Assembly: GCA_911728435.2 (NCBI GenBank)
Contig: OU452199.1
Coordinates: 8,194,860-8,258,859 of the forward strand
Length of the DNA: 64,000 bases
Origin: Apoderus coryli
Taxonomy: Eukaryota > Arthropoda > Insecta > Coleoptera > Attelabidae
Reading direction: 5' to 3'
In this document: positions 33,651-43,660 of the stretch, piece by piece
How the letters are laid out: each line of letters begins with the position of its first letter
Position numbering within the stretch: position 1 is the first letter of the stretch
Notes under the pieces: generated by a model
Told to the model about the DNA's origin: nothing
The model's database searches: none
The model's input: only the letters and a program-made list of their open reading frames with translations
Translations under genes and position numbers: made by a program

Positions 33651-34263
33651 AATAATAATAATAATAAACACAACAATAATACAGACTTTATTAGTAAAAA
33701 AGACATTTTTATAAAAGTTGAAGCAGTGCTTCCTAACTTAACCTAAACGTAACTTATATTTTAAATAGTTTTACATCGCTGGCCAAATTAAGTAGGTAGC
33801 TTATGTTTATAAATTAATTTGTTCTATTACGTGTACGTATTCCGTACGTGTTAAGTATTCCGCCTATTTCCATCTGATGATTTTTATTAATCAAAATTAG
33901 TGAATGAAAATCCGACGTTGTTTCATTCTTAACCAGCCGATTTCCTTAATCTCATTGCTAGCCTTTTTCACCCCTACGAATTCCACATACAAGCCGTGTG
34001 CCTGAATTCTGCTTCAACTGAATCCTGTTCAGCAAATTTTAGTCAAACAAGGGCCATATATATATTGTCAATAATATAACCCCTAGCTGATTGTGTTATC
34101 ATGCTATCTCGCCACGAGACAACTTGTGTTTATGTTTTACTTTCATTTAGTTTAAAAACATATTAGATACTGCCATTTCGTAATATAAATTTTACGGTTA
34201 TAAAAAAAATGTAATAAACGTAAAATTATCTAGTACTCATCTTTATTTTTACTTATTGCTCAC

Positions 34264-34364
34264 CTCACAGGATCTGTGGGGAAGCGAAAAAAATGTTTAG
34301 AGCAAGTGTACCGCTTATTGGGAAAACATTTTGCAGCACACACATGTCCTCCCTGATTGTTCAT
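34264..34364 (-). pseudogene. THAP-like zinc finger first exon
   Basis: From ATG 34364 the minus strand encodes MNNQGGHVCAAKCF, then NKRYTCSKHFFRFPTDPVR. It stops at CCTGTGAG|GTGAGC, a good splice donor (GT at 34262-34263). The CxxxC pair followed by FFRFPxDPxR matches the start of a THAP DNA-binding domain. The rest of the domain (W and the C-x2-H pair) would be on a later exon, which I do not find. THAP domains occur in P-element and other transposases and in host genes. Its position inside piggyBac termini suggests capture of a foreign exon, or an unrelated insertion. Confidence 0.5.
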
Positions 34365-34789
34365 TGTATTAATCATAAGATACATAAATAAAAATAAAAT
34401 CCTTTTAATTCTCACGAACACTATACCAAAAACGCAAAACAGAATTAGATTTAAACACAATATTTATTTATCTCGTACACGCCGACAATGAACTATATAT
34501 TGAACACAGGAGTGAACGGTATTTATCTACGTCTATGTGATTATTGTGACGTTGTAACCCATAATGGCGTCATGCGCAGGACGGCTCGCAAGCGAAAAGT
34601 CAGAATACTGTATTATTTATTATACTGTGGTTGTATGTTGTTCAAAGACATCACCGGTGATAATATGCTAAATTTTATTACAAGAAGATTTCTATTTGAA
34701 TTTTTGTGGTATGTTGTTTTTGAACATCACTGTGCAGTGAAGGGTTAATGTGAAGAATTTAGAGATAAAGTCTCTTGGTTAAATTGTTC

Positions 34790-35080
34790 TCCCTATCTAG
34801 AATGGATGGATCAGTGAAATATTAACGATGGTCAAAGCTTATGGGGTGATTAACAAGTGCGCAAGATTGTTTGCCTACTCTTGTATCACTCTTATGTTGA
34901 GTTATGCGTTGCTGGAAGTGTTGTGTTGCTTGTCCTATGTAACAACCATTACAATCCTGGATCATGTCGAGTAATACTAAAAGCAAATCTTTTTTTAACT
35001 GCCAGTGAAACATGCTTCTTCATCCTTCTTCTCTCTTTGAGTTTTAGGTTCCATAAAACTTTGATGGGAATGAAGATTAG
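34790..35080 (-). pseudogene. Penelope-like element GIY-YIG endonuclease fragment
   Basis: On the minus strand NGCYIGQATQHFQQRITQHK and ALVNH.ISFDH are the conserved core of the GIY-YIG nuclease of Penelope-like retroelements. The upstream part (FSPNLIFIPIKVLWNLK) looks like the linker that precedes it. In an intact element this nuclease cuts target DNA next to a reverse transcriptase on the same protein. Only the C-terminal domain remains here, with a frameshift near 34985. A separate Penelope-type reverse transcriptase fragment lies at 40955. Confidence 0.7.
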
Positions 35081-35659
35081 ATTTGGTGAAAAGTGAAATT
35101 AGGAAATAAAGGAGGATATTTTGCGTTTGACTATAATATAATGAAGATTGAAGTTCCACAGCCAGGAGAATATGATGGCGACTTTAAAATTTAATTTATA
35201 TAAATTTGTTAACCACGTCCACGACACTAACTACGCCAATGCAAGTTTCGTTTGGCCCTTGCAATATGAAAACTAAAAATACTCTTAAATCATCTCGATG
35301 AATATTTTTCATACTGAAACGACATACGCCTCGTACAGTCGTATATCCGTTGGGTTCTTTTTTCTGCATTGCATATATTATGCATAAAACTTGAATATGG
35401 ATGGTTTCTTCGAAATATGTGAGCAGTTGTGTGGATGTTATATATTCGTATATGCGCTTTTGTTGAGTAGAAAGACTGGTCGAACAATACCACCTTCATT
35501 ATGTGAAAATCGTTCCTTTTGTAGTCAAGTTTTATCTTTTGAAATTTCTAAAGAATTGTAGAACAAAAAACTTTATGCATGAACTCTGATACTATAAAAC
35601 ATTTAAGATGATCTTTCTAAATATGACAATCCTTATTAGAGCAGGATAAACATTATCTG

Positions 35660-35752
35660 AACTCTGCTCTATTGAGACAAATGGTAGAGAAGTGGATTGC
35701 TGAATTTAAACATGGTCGTACCAGCACAAATGATGCATCTGATGTACGCTAA
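35660..35752 (+). pseudogene. Mariner-like transposase HTH scrap
   Basis: The translation MVEKWIAEFKHGRTSTNDA matches the second helix-turn-helix region at the start of mariner/Tc transposases. Nothing else of the element is visible before the LINE fragment at 35821. Confidence 0.5.
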
Positions 35753-35820
35753 ATTAATATAGGAATAGATCACACAAGGCTTAATAATAGTGGGATAGAG
35801 ACATATGCGTTCCCTAATCT

Positions 35821-36535
35821 ATGGAAAAGCTCATTATTGATACCCATTCCCAAGATATCAAATACAGGTCCACCCCTGCCCTTTTAAAAGTTGCTGATGA
35901 TATATTAGAAGCTACAGATCGTGGTGAGCTTACCGCGCTTATCTTGTTGGATTATTCTAAAGCTTTTGACCAACTGAATCATCAGTTCCTTTCGGTTATT
36001 TTAAAAAATCTTGGTTTTAGCAGTGCTAAAGAGTGAGCTTACGGGACGACCGCAGTCTGTGAAACTAAATAGACAAGTATCCAGTCAGATTGGGATTTCC
36101 AGTGGTGTTCCACAGGGTCTATCCTAGAACCGCTTTTTTGTATCCTCTATACATCTCAGCTTTGTACCTACACATTTACGCCTTTACACTGATGATTCAC
36201 AACTTTACCTATCTTTTAAGCCAGAACACACTTTAGAAGGTAACAATAAACTTAATGACGACCTTGGATTGTTGGTGGATGCTTCTGCAAAACATTGTTT
36301 GGAGCTAAATCCCAGGAAGTGCTCGGCCAATGCCAGGAATTTGTAAATAATTGCATTGGGAGCGCGTTTGCTAATCTTAAACTTACATACAATCAACGTA
36401 ATTTACTGAAGATAAAACTAAAGAAATTATTGTGCGATAGTTTATTTCTGTCACAATTTACATTTTGTGACGCAGTGTATGGTCCTTGTTTGTTGAGCGA
36501 ATACAGAACCGCTGTATGCGCCTAATTGGTAGCAT
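35821..36535 (+). pseudogene. Jockey-type LINE reverse transcriptase fragment
   Basis: The plus strand encodes TPALLKVADDILEA, then LTALILLDYSKAFDQLNH (catalytic Asp), a shifted SSQIGISSGVPQGS motif near 36085, and a thumb-like region (FANLKLTYNQRNLLK, LFLSQFTFCDAVYGPCL). At least three frameshifts are present, and the YADD motif is lost or reduced to YTDD near 36185. It is a different family from the FADD-type LINEs. Confidence 0.65.
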
Positions 36536-36539
36536 AAGA

Positions 36540-37072
36540 AAATAGGGGTGAATGTCAGTTTAGAAGAGGAAGTAGATCTTTATTTTTTAAATCTGAACTT
36601 GAAGATCTTGAATTTAAAGAAGTAAAATTTTGACGCCAAAGTTACCTTTGGTGGAACAAGTTTCTACAGCAAGAGGAATAAGAAACCACTTTTTTGAAGG
36701 CAACTTCCAGTATCAAACAGCGCAAGCGAGCTAGGCAAATCTGTGGAAGATCACTGAGATTGTATTTTGGTCTGGAAGTGAAGTTCTAATTTTTTCAACT
36801 TTTGGTTTTAGCCAGTTTGTTTTTCCCTATACATATTAGTTATCAAAATGTTTTGTAAAATTCGGCAAATTTAATATTTCTAGAATTGATTTTCCAAAAC
36901 CTACTTTTAAACTTACTTTGTGCTATTCCAAAGTTAGTATCTCAACTTACTAGATTTTTGAATTGGAAATTTAACTCACTATATTATTACATTGTAAAAT
37001 TTTCCAAAATTTAAAAAATATATAGTTTTAGTATGTCGATCATGGTAGTTTTTAAGCATACTTTTAGGTATA
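36540..37072. other. No recognisable gene
   Basis: AT-rich sequence that may contain decayed 3' UTR of the preceding LINE. Confidence 0.35.
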
Positions 37073-38660
37073 CCGGGTGGTCCATTTATCTTGAGACAGT
37101 CTTATATGTGGAGAAAAAACAATGGTGGCACCCATTGGCGAGTTTGTCAACCGTTTCGAGGTTATCTCAAGGTCAACTCGTTTTTTCTTAATGGAAACAT
37201 ATATGTTCCATTACCGACTCGGATTCTACATAAAAAAAAAAACAAATAACTTTTGTTAATAAATTTTTTTGATTCCGATAATAATTTGGGTTAATTTCTC
37301 TGTTTCTTGTTCTTGGAACTGAGGCTCAACAATGTAAAAATCATCGACCCAAATAATAATTTTAGATAATTATTTATTTTTTCTTTGTTTCAACGTTTCA
37401 TCAGGAATTTAGTAAAATACGTTCTCGTAAACTTCTTCGCAACACAGTAATAAAATGATCCCATGCATATTATAGTATTTTATCTGCAAAACTTTTTCTG
37501 AGACCGAAAGATATTCCATATTTTGTTAAAAATAGCAAAATTGATAACAAACTAACGAACATACCTACTGATCGTCATTCGTAAGTAAAAGTTAATAATT
37601 CCTCATAAAAAATATTTGATTTTTTTTATACTTAAAGAAAAAAGTAGTAAATTTTTTATCTGGTAAACATTTTCGCACATTTATAGCAAAGAAATCATTC
37701 ATAATATCTTTACACTTGTGAGTGACAATAAACAATAAGTTAGTTTTGAGAAAATATGGAACATCTTTCTGTAGCACAAAAGGTTGAGATGATATTGCTA
37801 TATGGAGAATGTCACAGAAATGTCGATAATCATGTAGCATTGTATATGCAACGTTTTCCAGAAAGAAATCCTATATCCCGCGCTACATTGTACCGTGTTG
37901 TGAAGGATTTTAGAGAAACCGGAAATGTACAGACGAAAAAATGAACTCGACGAGCTACTGTCAGTGGTGTAAAATAATGAAATCGCAGTATTGTTGGCTA
38001 TTGCTGTGAATCCGCATGTTTCTTGTCGAAGAATTCCACGAGACTCTGGAATTTCTAAATCAAGCATTCTTAGGATATTAAAGCGGCATAAATTTCCCAC
38101 GTATCACATTGCTTTGCATCAAGAACTTCATGGTGATGATTTTGAGAATCGAGTCAGATTTTGTCAGTGGGCACGAGAACAAATTCGATTAAACAGAAAC
38201 TTTCTCATTAGTGTGTTGTTTTCGGACGAATCTGGTTTTACAAACCATGGACAGGTGAATCGCCACAACCTGCATTGTTGGAGTGTCGGAAATCCGCGGT
38301 GGTTAAGAGGACGGTGAATGTATGGTGTGGAATTCTTGGAGATACGTTGATTGGTCCATATTTTATTGAACGAATATTGGATGGACAAAATGCTTGCAGA
38401 AATGTGAACAGAGACAATATTACTCAGAGTCAGGAAACCTTCATAAAGCGAATTGTAAGTGCATTGAAGGTGGAGGTCACCATTTTGAGCATTTATTATA
38501 ATAAATTTCAAGGTTTTGTCGAAACCTTTTCCTTTCGTGTAATAGCAAATAAATGTTGTACAAAATGTTATTATTTCAATCGCAATAAAAAAATGTTGTT
38601 AACAAAAGTTATTTGTTTTTTTCTGTAGAATACGATTCTGTAATAAAAAATCTATGTTTC
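37073..38660 (+). mobile_element. IS630/mariner-type DNA element remnant with long inverted ends
   Basis: A terminal inverted repeat pair can be matched. The left (37195-37275) has GATTCTACATAAAA..ACAAATAACTTTTGTTAA, and the right (38575-38655) is its complement, with CTGTAGAATACGATTC. The left outer side begins ACCGGGTGGTCC near 37073. A transposase pseudogene lies between the arms. The exact right boundary is unclear. Confidence 0.6.
37756..38500 (+). pseudogene. IS630-type transposase of a widespread insect family
   Basis: Reading starts at ATG 37756 with MEHLSVAQKVEMILLYGE and an HTH. It passes a stop and frameshift near 37942, then gives SCRRIPRDSGISKSSILRIL, FCQWAREQI, FSDESGFTNHGQVNRHNLHC (first catalytic Asp) and, in another frame from 38305, VNVWCGILGDTLIGPYFIE. 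The C-terminal catalytic acids are missing. Frameshifts lie near 37975 and 38310. Transposases with this FTNHGxVNxHN motif are common in insect genomes. Confidence 0.75.
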
Positions 38661-39111
38661 TATTTAAAAAACCAAAGTTAATAATATCACATAGGTACAT
38701 TAAATCAAATTACCAATTGTTATTTTGAAAAACAAATATTTCTAAACAAACTGTTTAAAAGATTGAGCTTACTTGCCTAAAAAAATCACACACATTTTTT
38801 AAAAAACATGAATAACTTCGCTTAATTTCGCAGCACAGTGGCCCTTATCTTTTATAACTTGGTTCAAACTATTTGCCCCTACAAGTCCAATACATCTTAA
38901 GCATTCTAAAAAGAGAGCTTAAAAATCTTACTAGATGACTGCAAAAATTTTATTAAATTCTGACTGTGTTTATTAAATTTGCATTGCATATTTTAAATAT
39001 TATAGATATTAGCAGGTAGTAAATTCTCGTCTCAGGTTTTATTGGCCATTTATTGGGGGTGATTTTAGCATTTTTTTTAGGTATATAATGGGGAATTCCC
39101 AACATGTGTGC
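38661..39111. other. No recognisable gene
   Basis: No domain or repeat recognised. Confidence 0.45.
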
Positions 39112-39345
39112 TTGCGTCATAGAATGATAACTATAGATAAGAAGAGTCAGTAGAAGCTAAAAACGGCATCGACTCGTCGCAATCCCAGCTACATTTCTGG
39201 CCCACTACTATGTTATACTATATCTATATATAGCATAAGATACTATACTACAATTATAAGTGCGGCGAATTGCTTTGTCGACAGAGAGATAAAAGGCTCC
39301 GACACGAAGTGAAGTAACTGTATATTAAACTGTGCTTGCGTTGTT
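39112..39345 (-). repeat. Dispersed repeat family Z, copy 2
   Basis: This is the reverse-complement match to 19813-20040. The most conserved core reads CATCGACTCGTCGCAATCCC on the plus strand. Confidence 0.75.
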
Positions 39346-40498
39346 TTTCTGAAGACCATAAACAGGTAAAATATAAGACATTCTCAATTATACTTAAGGA
39401 TTTGAAAATCGGTAGACTTATTGTATAAATTAGAACAATTTTATTTTACTCTATCTAAACTTAAAAATTTTATATTTGCCCGTAATCAATTACACTTTTT
39501 TTTTCTTTAGAGCTGAACAATAATTTCCAAATTAGAAAATATATTTCAAAATAATTTTAGGTTAAGGTTATTTTATACATTAAAATTAATCAATAAAAAT
39601 TTTAAAAATATAAATAAAATGATTATATGGAAACATGAATAAAAGCAAATAAGTAATTGTTTGTTTTTATGATTCAGAAAGATATAATTCTATTATAAAA
39701 TAATTCTATTACTCCCCTGTTCTTTACCTATCCTGTAATTTCAATGAAACGTAAATACGGATCTGTCGTGTATATTAAAAAATGGCTACCACCTGCCTCG
39801 CACAGGGCAATAGAAAGTGGTGGGTGCTCATATTCTCGTTATTTATTCTATGCTTTTGCTTTGCACGGGAGAGAAGATTAATTATGTAGTAATTATAAAA
39901 ATTACACAATGTTTTAAAAGTATACTATAATACTGTCAAATTGTATCCATTTCTAAAAGGCTGGCACAAATATCTCGCCATTATATGGATTGCAGTGTAT
40001 CAGTAAGTAACGGTTTCCTCTTTCCGTTTTTGGTTATATTGGGTAAGGAAATGGCAGACGCCAAGATCCTGTGTTATAATATTACACGCACTGCCGCTGA
40101 AATAGAAATATAACTATATTTTCCGTTTTGCGCGTCCAAATAGAATATTGTAGGGATTTTTTCTGTTTATGTATATTTGGATACAAATACAAACATTTTA
40201 GAAAATTTATAGTTGGTGGGCAGGAAAAAAAATAGGAAATGTGTACCAAATTCGTTTTGGGTTGTTAGTTTTGGCGTTACATTATTTATGTGAATATGCT
40301 TTTTATGGCGACACTTATAAAATACACAATACAATTTGGCTACAGAAATGTGTGAAAATATGGTTCATTTTTAAGTTTGTAAATATTTCTGAGAAACTGT
40401 TTTGCTCAAATTTATTGCATTTGCATCTTTAACATGTCTGTGCCAATTTGATTTTTATACTTTTGTGACTTCTAGGATGAAGAACTCGGTGGTACATA
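39346..40498. other. No recognisable gene
   Basis: AT-rich sequence. The frame at 40241-40432 shows no domain. Confidence 0.45.
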
Positions 40499-40860
40499 CG
40501 AGGGTTGCCTTTTATATTCCGAGATTTCGCAACTCTGGTGTTACAATCTGGCAACTGACAGCTCTATCGTAAAGTTGGATATTTTTGAAGTTATAAGTAC
40601 GCAGAACGTTTTGACATACGAGCGCTATTTGTGTTGTTTACAGTAACTTAAAAGATTCATCTCGACCCAAAAATTGAATTAAATCGACGTGGATTAACTC
40701 AGCAACAGTGCATGGATGAACTTAATTCAATTTTTGGCGATGAAGCTCATCATGGACCAGTGTTTATCGATGGTATGGTGAATTCAATCGTGGTCGTATT
40801 CGCCGTTTGGTCACCTGAATAGAGAGACTTTTGAAATTTGACGGTGGTTGAAAAATATCT
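40499..40860 (+). mobile_element. Mariner deletion derivative (same family as 24323)
   Basis: The segment starts CGAGGGTTGCCTTTTATAT after a TA (40497-40498), the same terminus as the mariner at 24323. It follows that element's 5' region, with CTGACAGCTCTATCGTAAAGTTGGA. It then has a start-proximal piece encoding MDELNSIFGDEA and, in a shifted frame, VYRWYGEFNRGR. The rest of the transposase and the right terminus are missing, as is part of the sequence between the leader and MDELNS. Confidence 0.8.
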
Positions 40861-41303
40861 TAAGTACTTATATATCAATTATATTGACAGACTAAGGATT
40901 ACAGGGTGTTCGCAAACTGTGTGATCTGCTAGTACTAATAAAAATAGGCATAATTGAATTTTCTGAAATATGACAACCTGTATATTATCTAATATTCTGA
41001 AAGACAATCAAATTTTCTTTCAAATGATAGTCGCTGTATGGCGAGATGACATTTTCATTGTCTGGCCTCATGGACGTGACACTGTTCAGGAGTCTCTTAA
41101 CTATGTAAATTCTCTCCATTCTAATATCCCGTTAACAATAATTGTTGATATTATTGAAGAAAACATTTTTAAACTTTCTTATCAGTCGTAAACTACTTAG
41201 GTTGGTTGAATATTCAGCATATTATATAGGTATCGAACAAATACTGGCAGGTATCTGAAAGCTCATTCACGTCACAATCCAGTCATCCGTAATAAATTAA
41301 TTA

Positions 41304-41750
41304 AGAATTGCTTGTTACATAAAGCAACAAGACTTTAAGTTATGTTGGAAATTTGTTTCACACTACCATGCTTCCACCAGACGCCCGTTTCGTCGATCCA
41401 CGACTCATCAGTGGTGACCGGTAGGCAGTGTGCCCAAATTTCCAACATTTACAAAGAGCTTATACTAGCACGAGAATTGATTGAGAGAGAGAGATGTTTT
41501 TGGCGACACCTAGCGTGAACAGGCAATATGCCGGGTGAAACACAATTCACAAACGATGGCCGGACAAGAATTAACAACTCCATTATATCCTATTGCCAAC
41601 ACTAGATGCGCCCGAATCCCCTAGCAGGGAGAATTTATTTAAGAAGAAGAAGAATGGAGTTGTTACTTCTTGTCCGGCCATCGTTTGTGAACTGTGTTTC
41701 ACCCGGCATATTGCCTGTTCACGCTAGGTGTCGCCAAAAACATCTCTCTC
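41304..41750 (-). mobile_element. 447-bp non-autonomous element carrying a hammerhead ribozyme
   Basis: A perfect 13-bp duplication, AATAAATTAATTA, flanks it (41291-41303 and 41751-41763), and the host Penelope sequence continues on both sides. On the minus strand the order is a 100-bp inverted-repeat pair (41750-41480), a long hairpin with a hammerhead core (41448-41342), and a small terminal hairpin (CTTGTT..AACAAG, 41328-41308). It has no protein coding capacity. A partial, decayed relative lies at 30873-30962. The length of the duplication suggests retrotransposition by a LINE- or Penelope-type machinery; this is inferred. Confidence 0.7.
41342..41448 (-). ncRNA. Type I hammerhead ribozyme in an extended hairpin
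   Basis: Minus strand. The core C3-A9, CTGATGA, is at 41411-41405. Stem II is GTCG/CGAC with loop TGGAT (41404-41392). GAAA is at 41391-41388. Stem III is A-C-G paired with C-G-U around a GG loop (41388-41381). The cleavage residue C17 is at 41380. Stem I pairs 41412-41417 with 41379-41374 (ACCACT-type, one G·U). An internal loop follows, then five pairs (41420-41424 with 41367-41363), four more (41429-41432 with 41362-41359), and a perfect 14-bp outer stem (41435-41448 with 41355-41342). Every invariant residue is present. Minimal stem III is typical of retroelement hammerheads, which often cleave best as dimers. Confidence 0.8.
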
Positions 41751-41753
41751 AAT
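41480..41753. repeat. 100-bp inverted repeat with 69-bp spacer
   Basis: The arms at 41480-41583 and 41653-41753 are complementary with two or three mismatches and one 4-base indel in a GA run. The shared sequence includes GGCGACACCTAGCGTGAACA and GATGGCCGGACAAGAA. Near identity of the arms points to a young or gene-conversion-maintained structure. It could be a separate MITE, but it lies wholly within the 13-bp duplication that also encloses the ribozyme hairpin. Confidence 0.85.
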
Positions 41754-42010
41754 AAATTAATTAGTTCATCGTGTATTTCCTCGGTGCCAACCTGAATCTC
41801 TTGAATCATACCTATTACATGATACGTTTGTTTTACCCAAAGAACCTCCAATAACTATAAATTCCCACACCAATAACAGTAGTGAGCCTCAGTATCCAGT
41901 TGCTCCAGTCGTCTTCCATATGTACAAGATCACTCACCGCATCTGAAGTGTGGTTGAAAACTATAATATTAATTCGCAACTTGTTCAAAATTATTCGATT
42001 ATTTAAGATC

Positions 42011-42490
42011 AATAAATGATCGTATCCTCCTCTCAAAGCCCAAAAACAAAAATGCCGGAAAATTTCAACCCGCTTAAAGGAACATGAAAGATAGGTCAGA
42101 AAAGCACAAAGGTGCTCATAGCTACACTGACGAATTGGCTTGCTTGATTATCCAAATATTCAAACTTCGAAGATCTCAAGAGTACACAAGCAGATTAATA
42201 AGATATGCACCGTTTCAGAAGAAAATGAATGGGATTTTATACAATTCGTTTTTTAATGTAAACGTAAACACACAGTTCTACTGGGGAAGATCTGTTGCTA
42301 CTGCTTCGACTTCCGTTCGCCTCTTCAATTGCGGAAAGAACCGCACGACAGTGAAAATTTGTTTTCAACAAGGTAAAACGTCATAAGACTTAACAAATTC
42401 ATCGTTTATGCAAAAGCGCTTTGTGCAACAGTACAATACAACAATTATAGTTTGATCATGAATTCATATGCAAATTGTTTAGATTATGTA
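42011..42490. other. No recognisable gene
   Basis: A 100-codon open frame at 42084-42386 (+) has no recognisable domain. I cannot tell whether it is real. Confidence 0.4.
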
Positions 42491-42869
42491 AAGGTGCGTC
42501 CAGACTTGTAACAAACCCAAGAACCAACGTCGGTCGTCACGAACATCAATGCAATGCATTCCCGCAACGCACAAAGCTGTAACATCACCGCGTTCCATCG
42601 ATAGTCAGTAATCTGCGGTCACATCAAAAGAAATGTTGCGCCGTCTCGTTTGCTGCTTTGTTGTAAGTTCGCCAAAATCTTCGACTAATCGCCCTGCAAT
42701 TTCCGTTGTAGCGCACCAATGAATTCGGCGCAGTCACTAATCGGAAAGCCGTTATGGTCGCGCCGCTTGATTGTATTTTTTTAAATAGCTCCATGTTCGC
42801 AACGATGTGCGCAGCGATGTTCACCTCGATGTTCGCGACGAGGTTTTGTTGCAAGTTTGTACGCACCTT
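42491..42869. mobile_element. 379-bp GC-richer MITE
   Basis: The ends are inverted repeats: AAGGTGCGTCCAGACTTGTAAC at the left, and the complement of AAGGTGCGTACAAACTTGCAAC at the right. The interior is GC-richer than the surroundings and contains repeated GTTCGC/GATGTTC units. A clear target duplication could not be identified, so the superfamily (hAT, P or other) is undecided. Confidence 0.7.
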
Positions 42870-43660
42870 AAGAATATGTATATTGTCATTTATTGCTTCT
42901 GGATTTCGAAATATCATTTACCAAATGTAGAAACAAAAACCAGATACATACATACAAGAAAACAACGAACCAAAAAAGAAAAGAGGAAAAACGAAAATTT
43001 TTATTAGTCGTAGTTATGCTATCAGGAGAAAAGTTATAAAACATATACAGTTCAAACATTATCCGAAACTTCAAAATAGACCAAAAGAGCCAGCATAAAG
43101 TCAATAAAACAGCAAACCTATACCGATACAGAAGAATTTATTATTAAGTTATCTTCACCGCGCGCCCGCACTTAGGCAATATAACCATGAAATATTAGAT
43201 TATTTATGGCCAGCCATCGTTTTGTTTCCTAATGTAATCTACAAAAGCATCCACTCAGCGATTTCCGATACAGTGACGTAGGGATACAAAATATCCAGAC
43301 TCTGCTAACTGCCAATAGATTTTGAGTGAGATACATGATAATGTTAATGTGCTGGTTTACGACCGACACTAGATCTCGACCATTTGTCTATATTTAAATG
43401 TGAATAGGTAACATTTAAATTAACCGCCAAATGTTATTAAAAAAACATTAGCTCTACTGTTAAAAGTTGGACCAATTTCCCGCGAAAAATCAGTGGACAT
43501 TTCGTATTCCTTCATATCGCACGTGTTCCTGAATATCTTGCAAAATTGCTAGGTGGCAGTGTGCTCGTAAATAGTAAGTAATTTTTAATTTGATTTAAAT
43601 TAATGAATGCAATATGATACATAGAGTACGGGGGGCATTAAATAACATTTTTGTACAGTA
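42870..43660. other. No recognisable gene
   Basis: AT-rich sequence. The frame at 42886-43104 (-) is hydrophobic but shows no domain. Confidence 0.45.

Larger units (their letters stand above)
32074..34744 (-). mobile_element. piggyBac-like DNA transposon bounded by TTAA
   Basis: Perfect 12-bp inverted termini (CCCTTCACTGCA) lie at 32074-32085 and 34733-34744. TTAA duplications flank them at 32070-32073 and 34745-34748; both are hallmarks of piggyBac. A disabled transposase occupies the left half on the minus strand. The right half is non-coding except for a THAP-like exon, and it contains a copy of repeat family X at 33386-33650. GTTGTTTTTGAACAAC-like palindromes recur inside (32196, 33101, 33269, 34705). 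Confidence 0.88.
40955..42010 (+). pseudogene. Penelope-like reverse transcriptase, split by an insertion
   Basis: The first part (40955-41303) encodes AVWRDDIFIVWPHGRDTVQE, where the YVDD box is WRDD, then YVNSLHSNIPLTI. After a frameshift it gives YRTNTGRYLKAHSRHNPVI, a hallmark of Penelope elements. The second part (from 41764) resumes with LVHRVFPRCQPESLESYLL and PVVFHMYKITHRI, the thumb region. The 447-bp insertion at 41304-41750 separates them. The element is 5'-truncated and carries several stops. Confidence 0.7.

Noticed and set aside
37381..37405. Minus-strand CTGATGAAACGTTGAAAC as another hammerhead core.
   Set aside because: Between CTGATGA and GAAAC there is only AACGTT, which cannot form a stem II with a loop, and no stem I strands pair.
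42084..42386. 100-codon open frame as a gene.
   Set aside because: No recognisable domain, no splice or promoter context, and frames of this length arise by chance in this much sequence.
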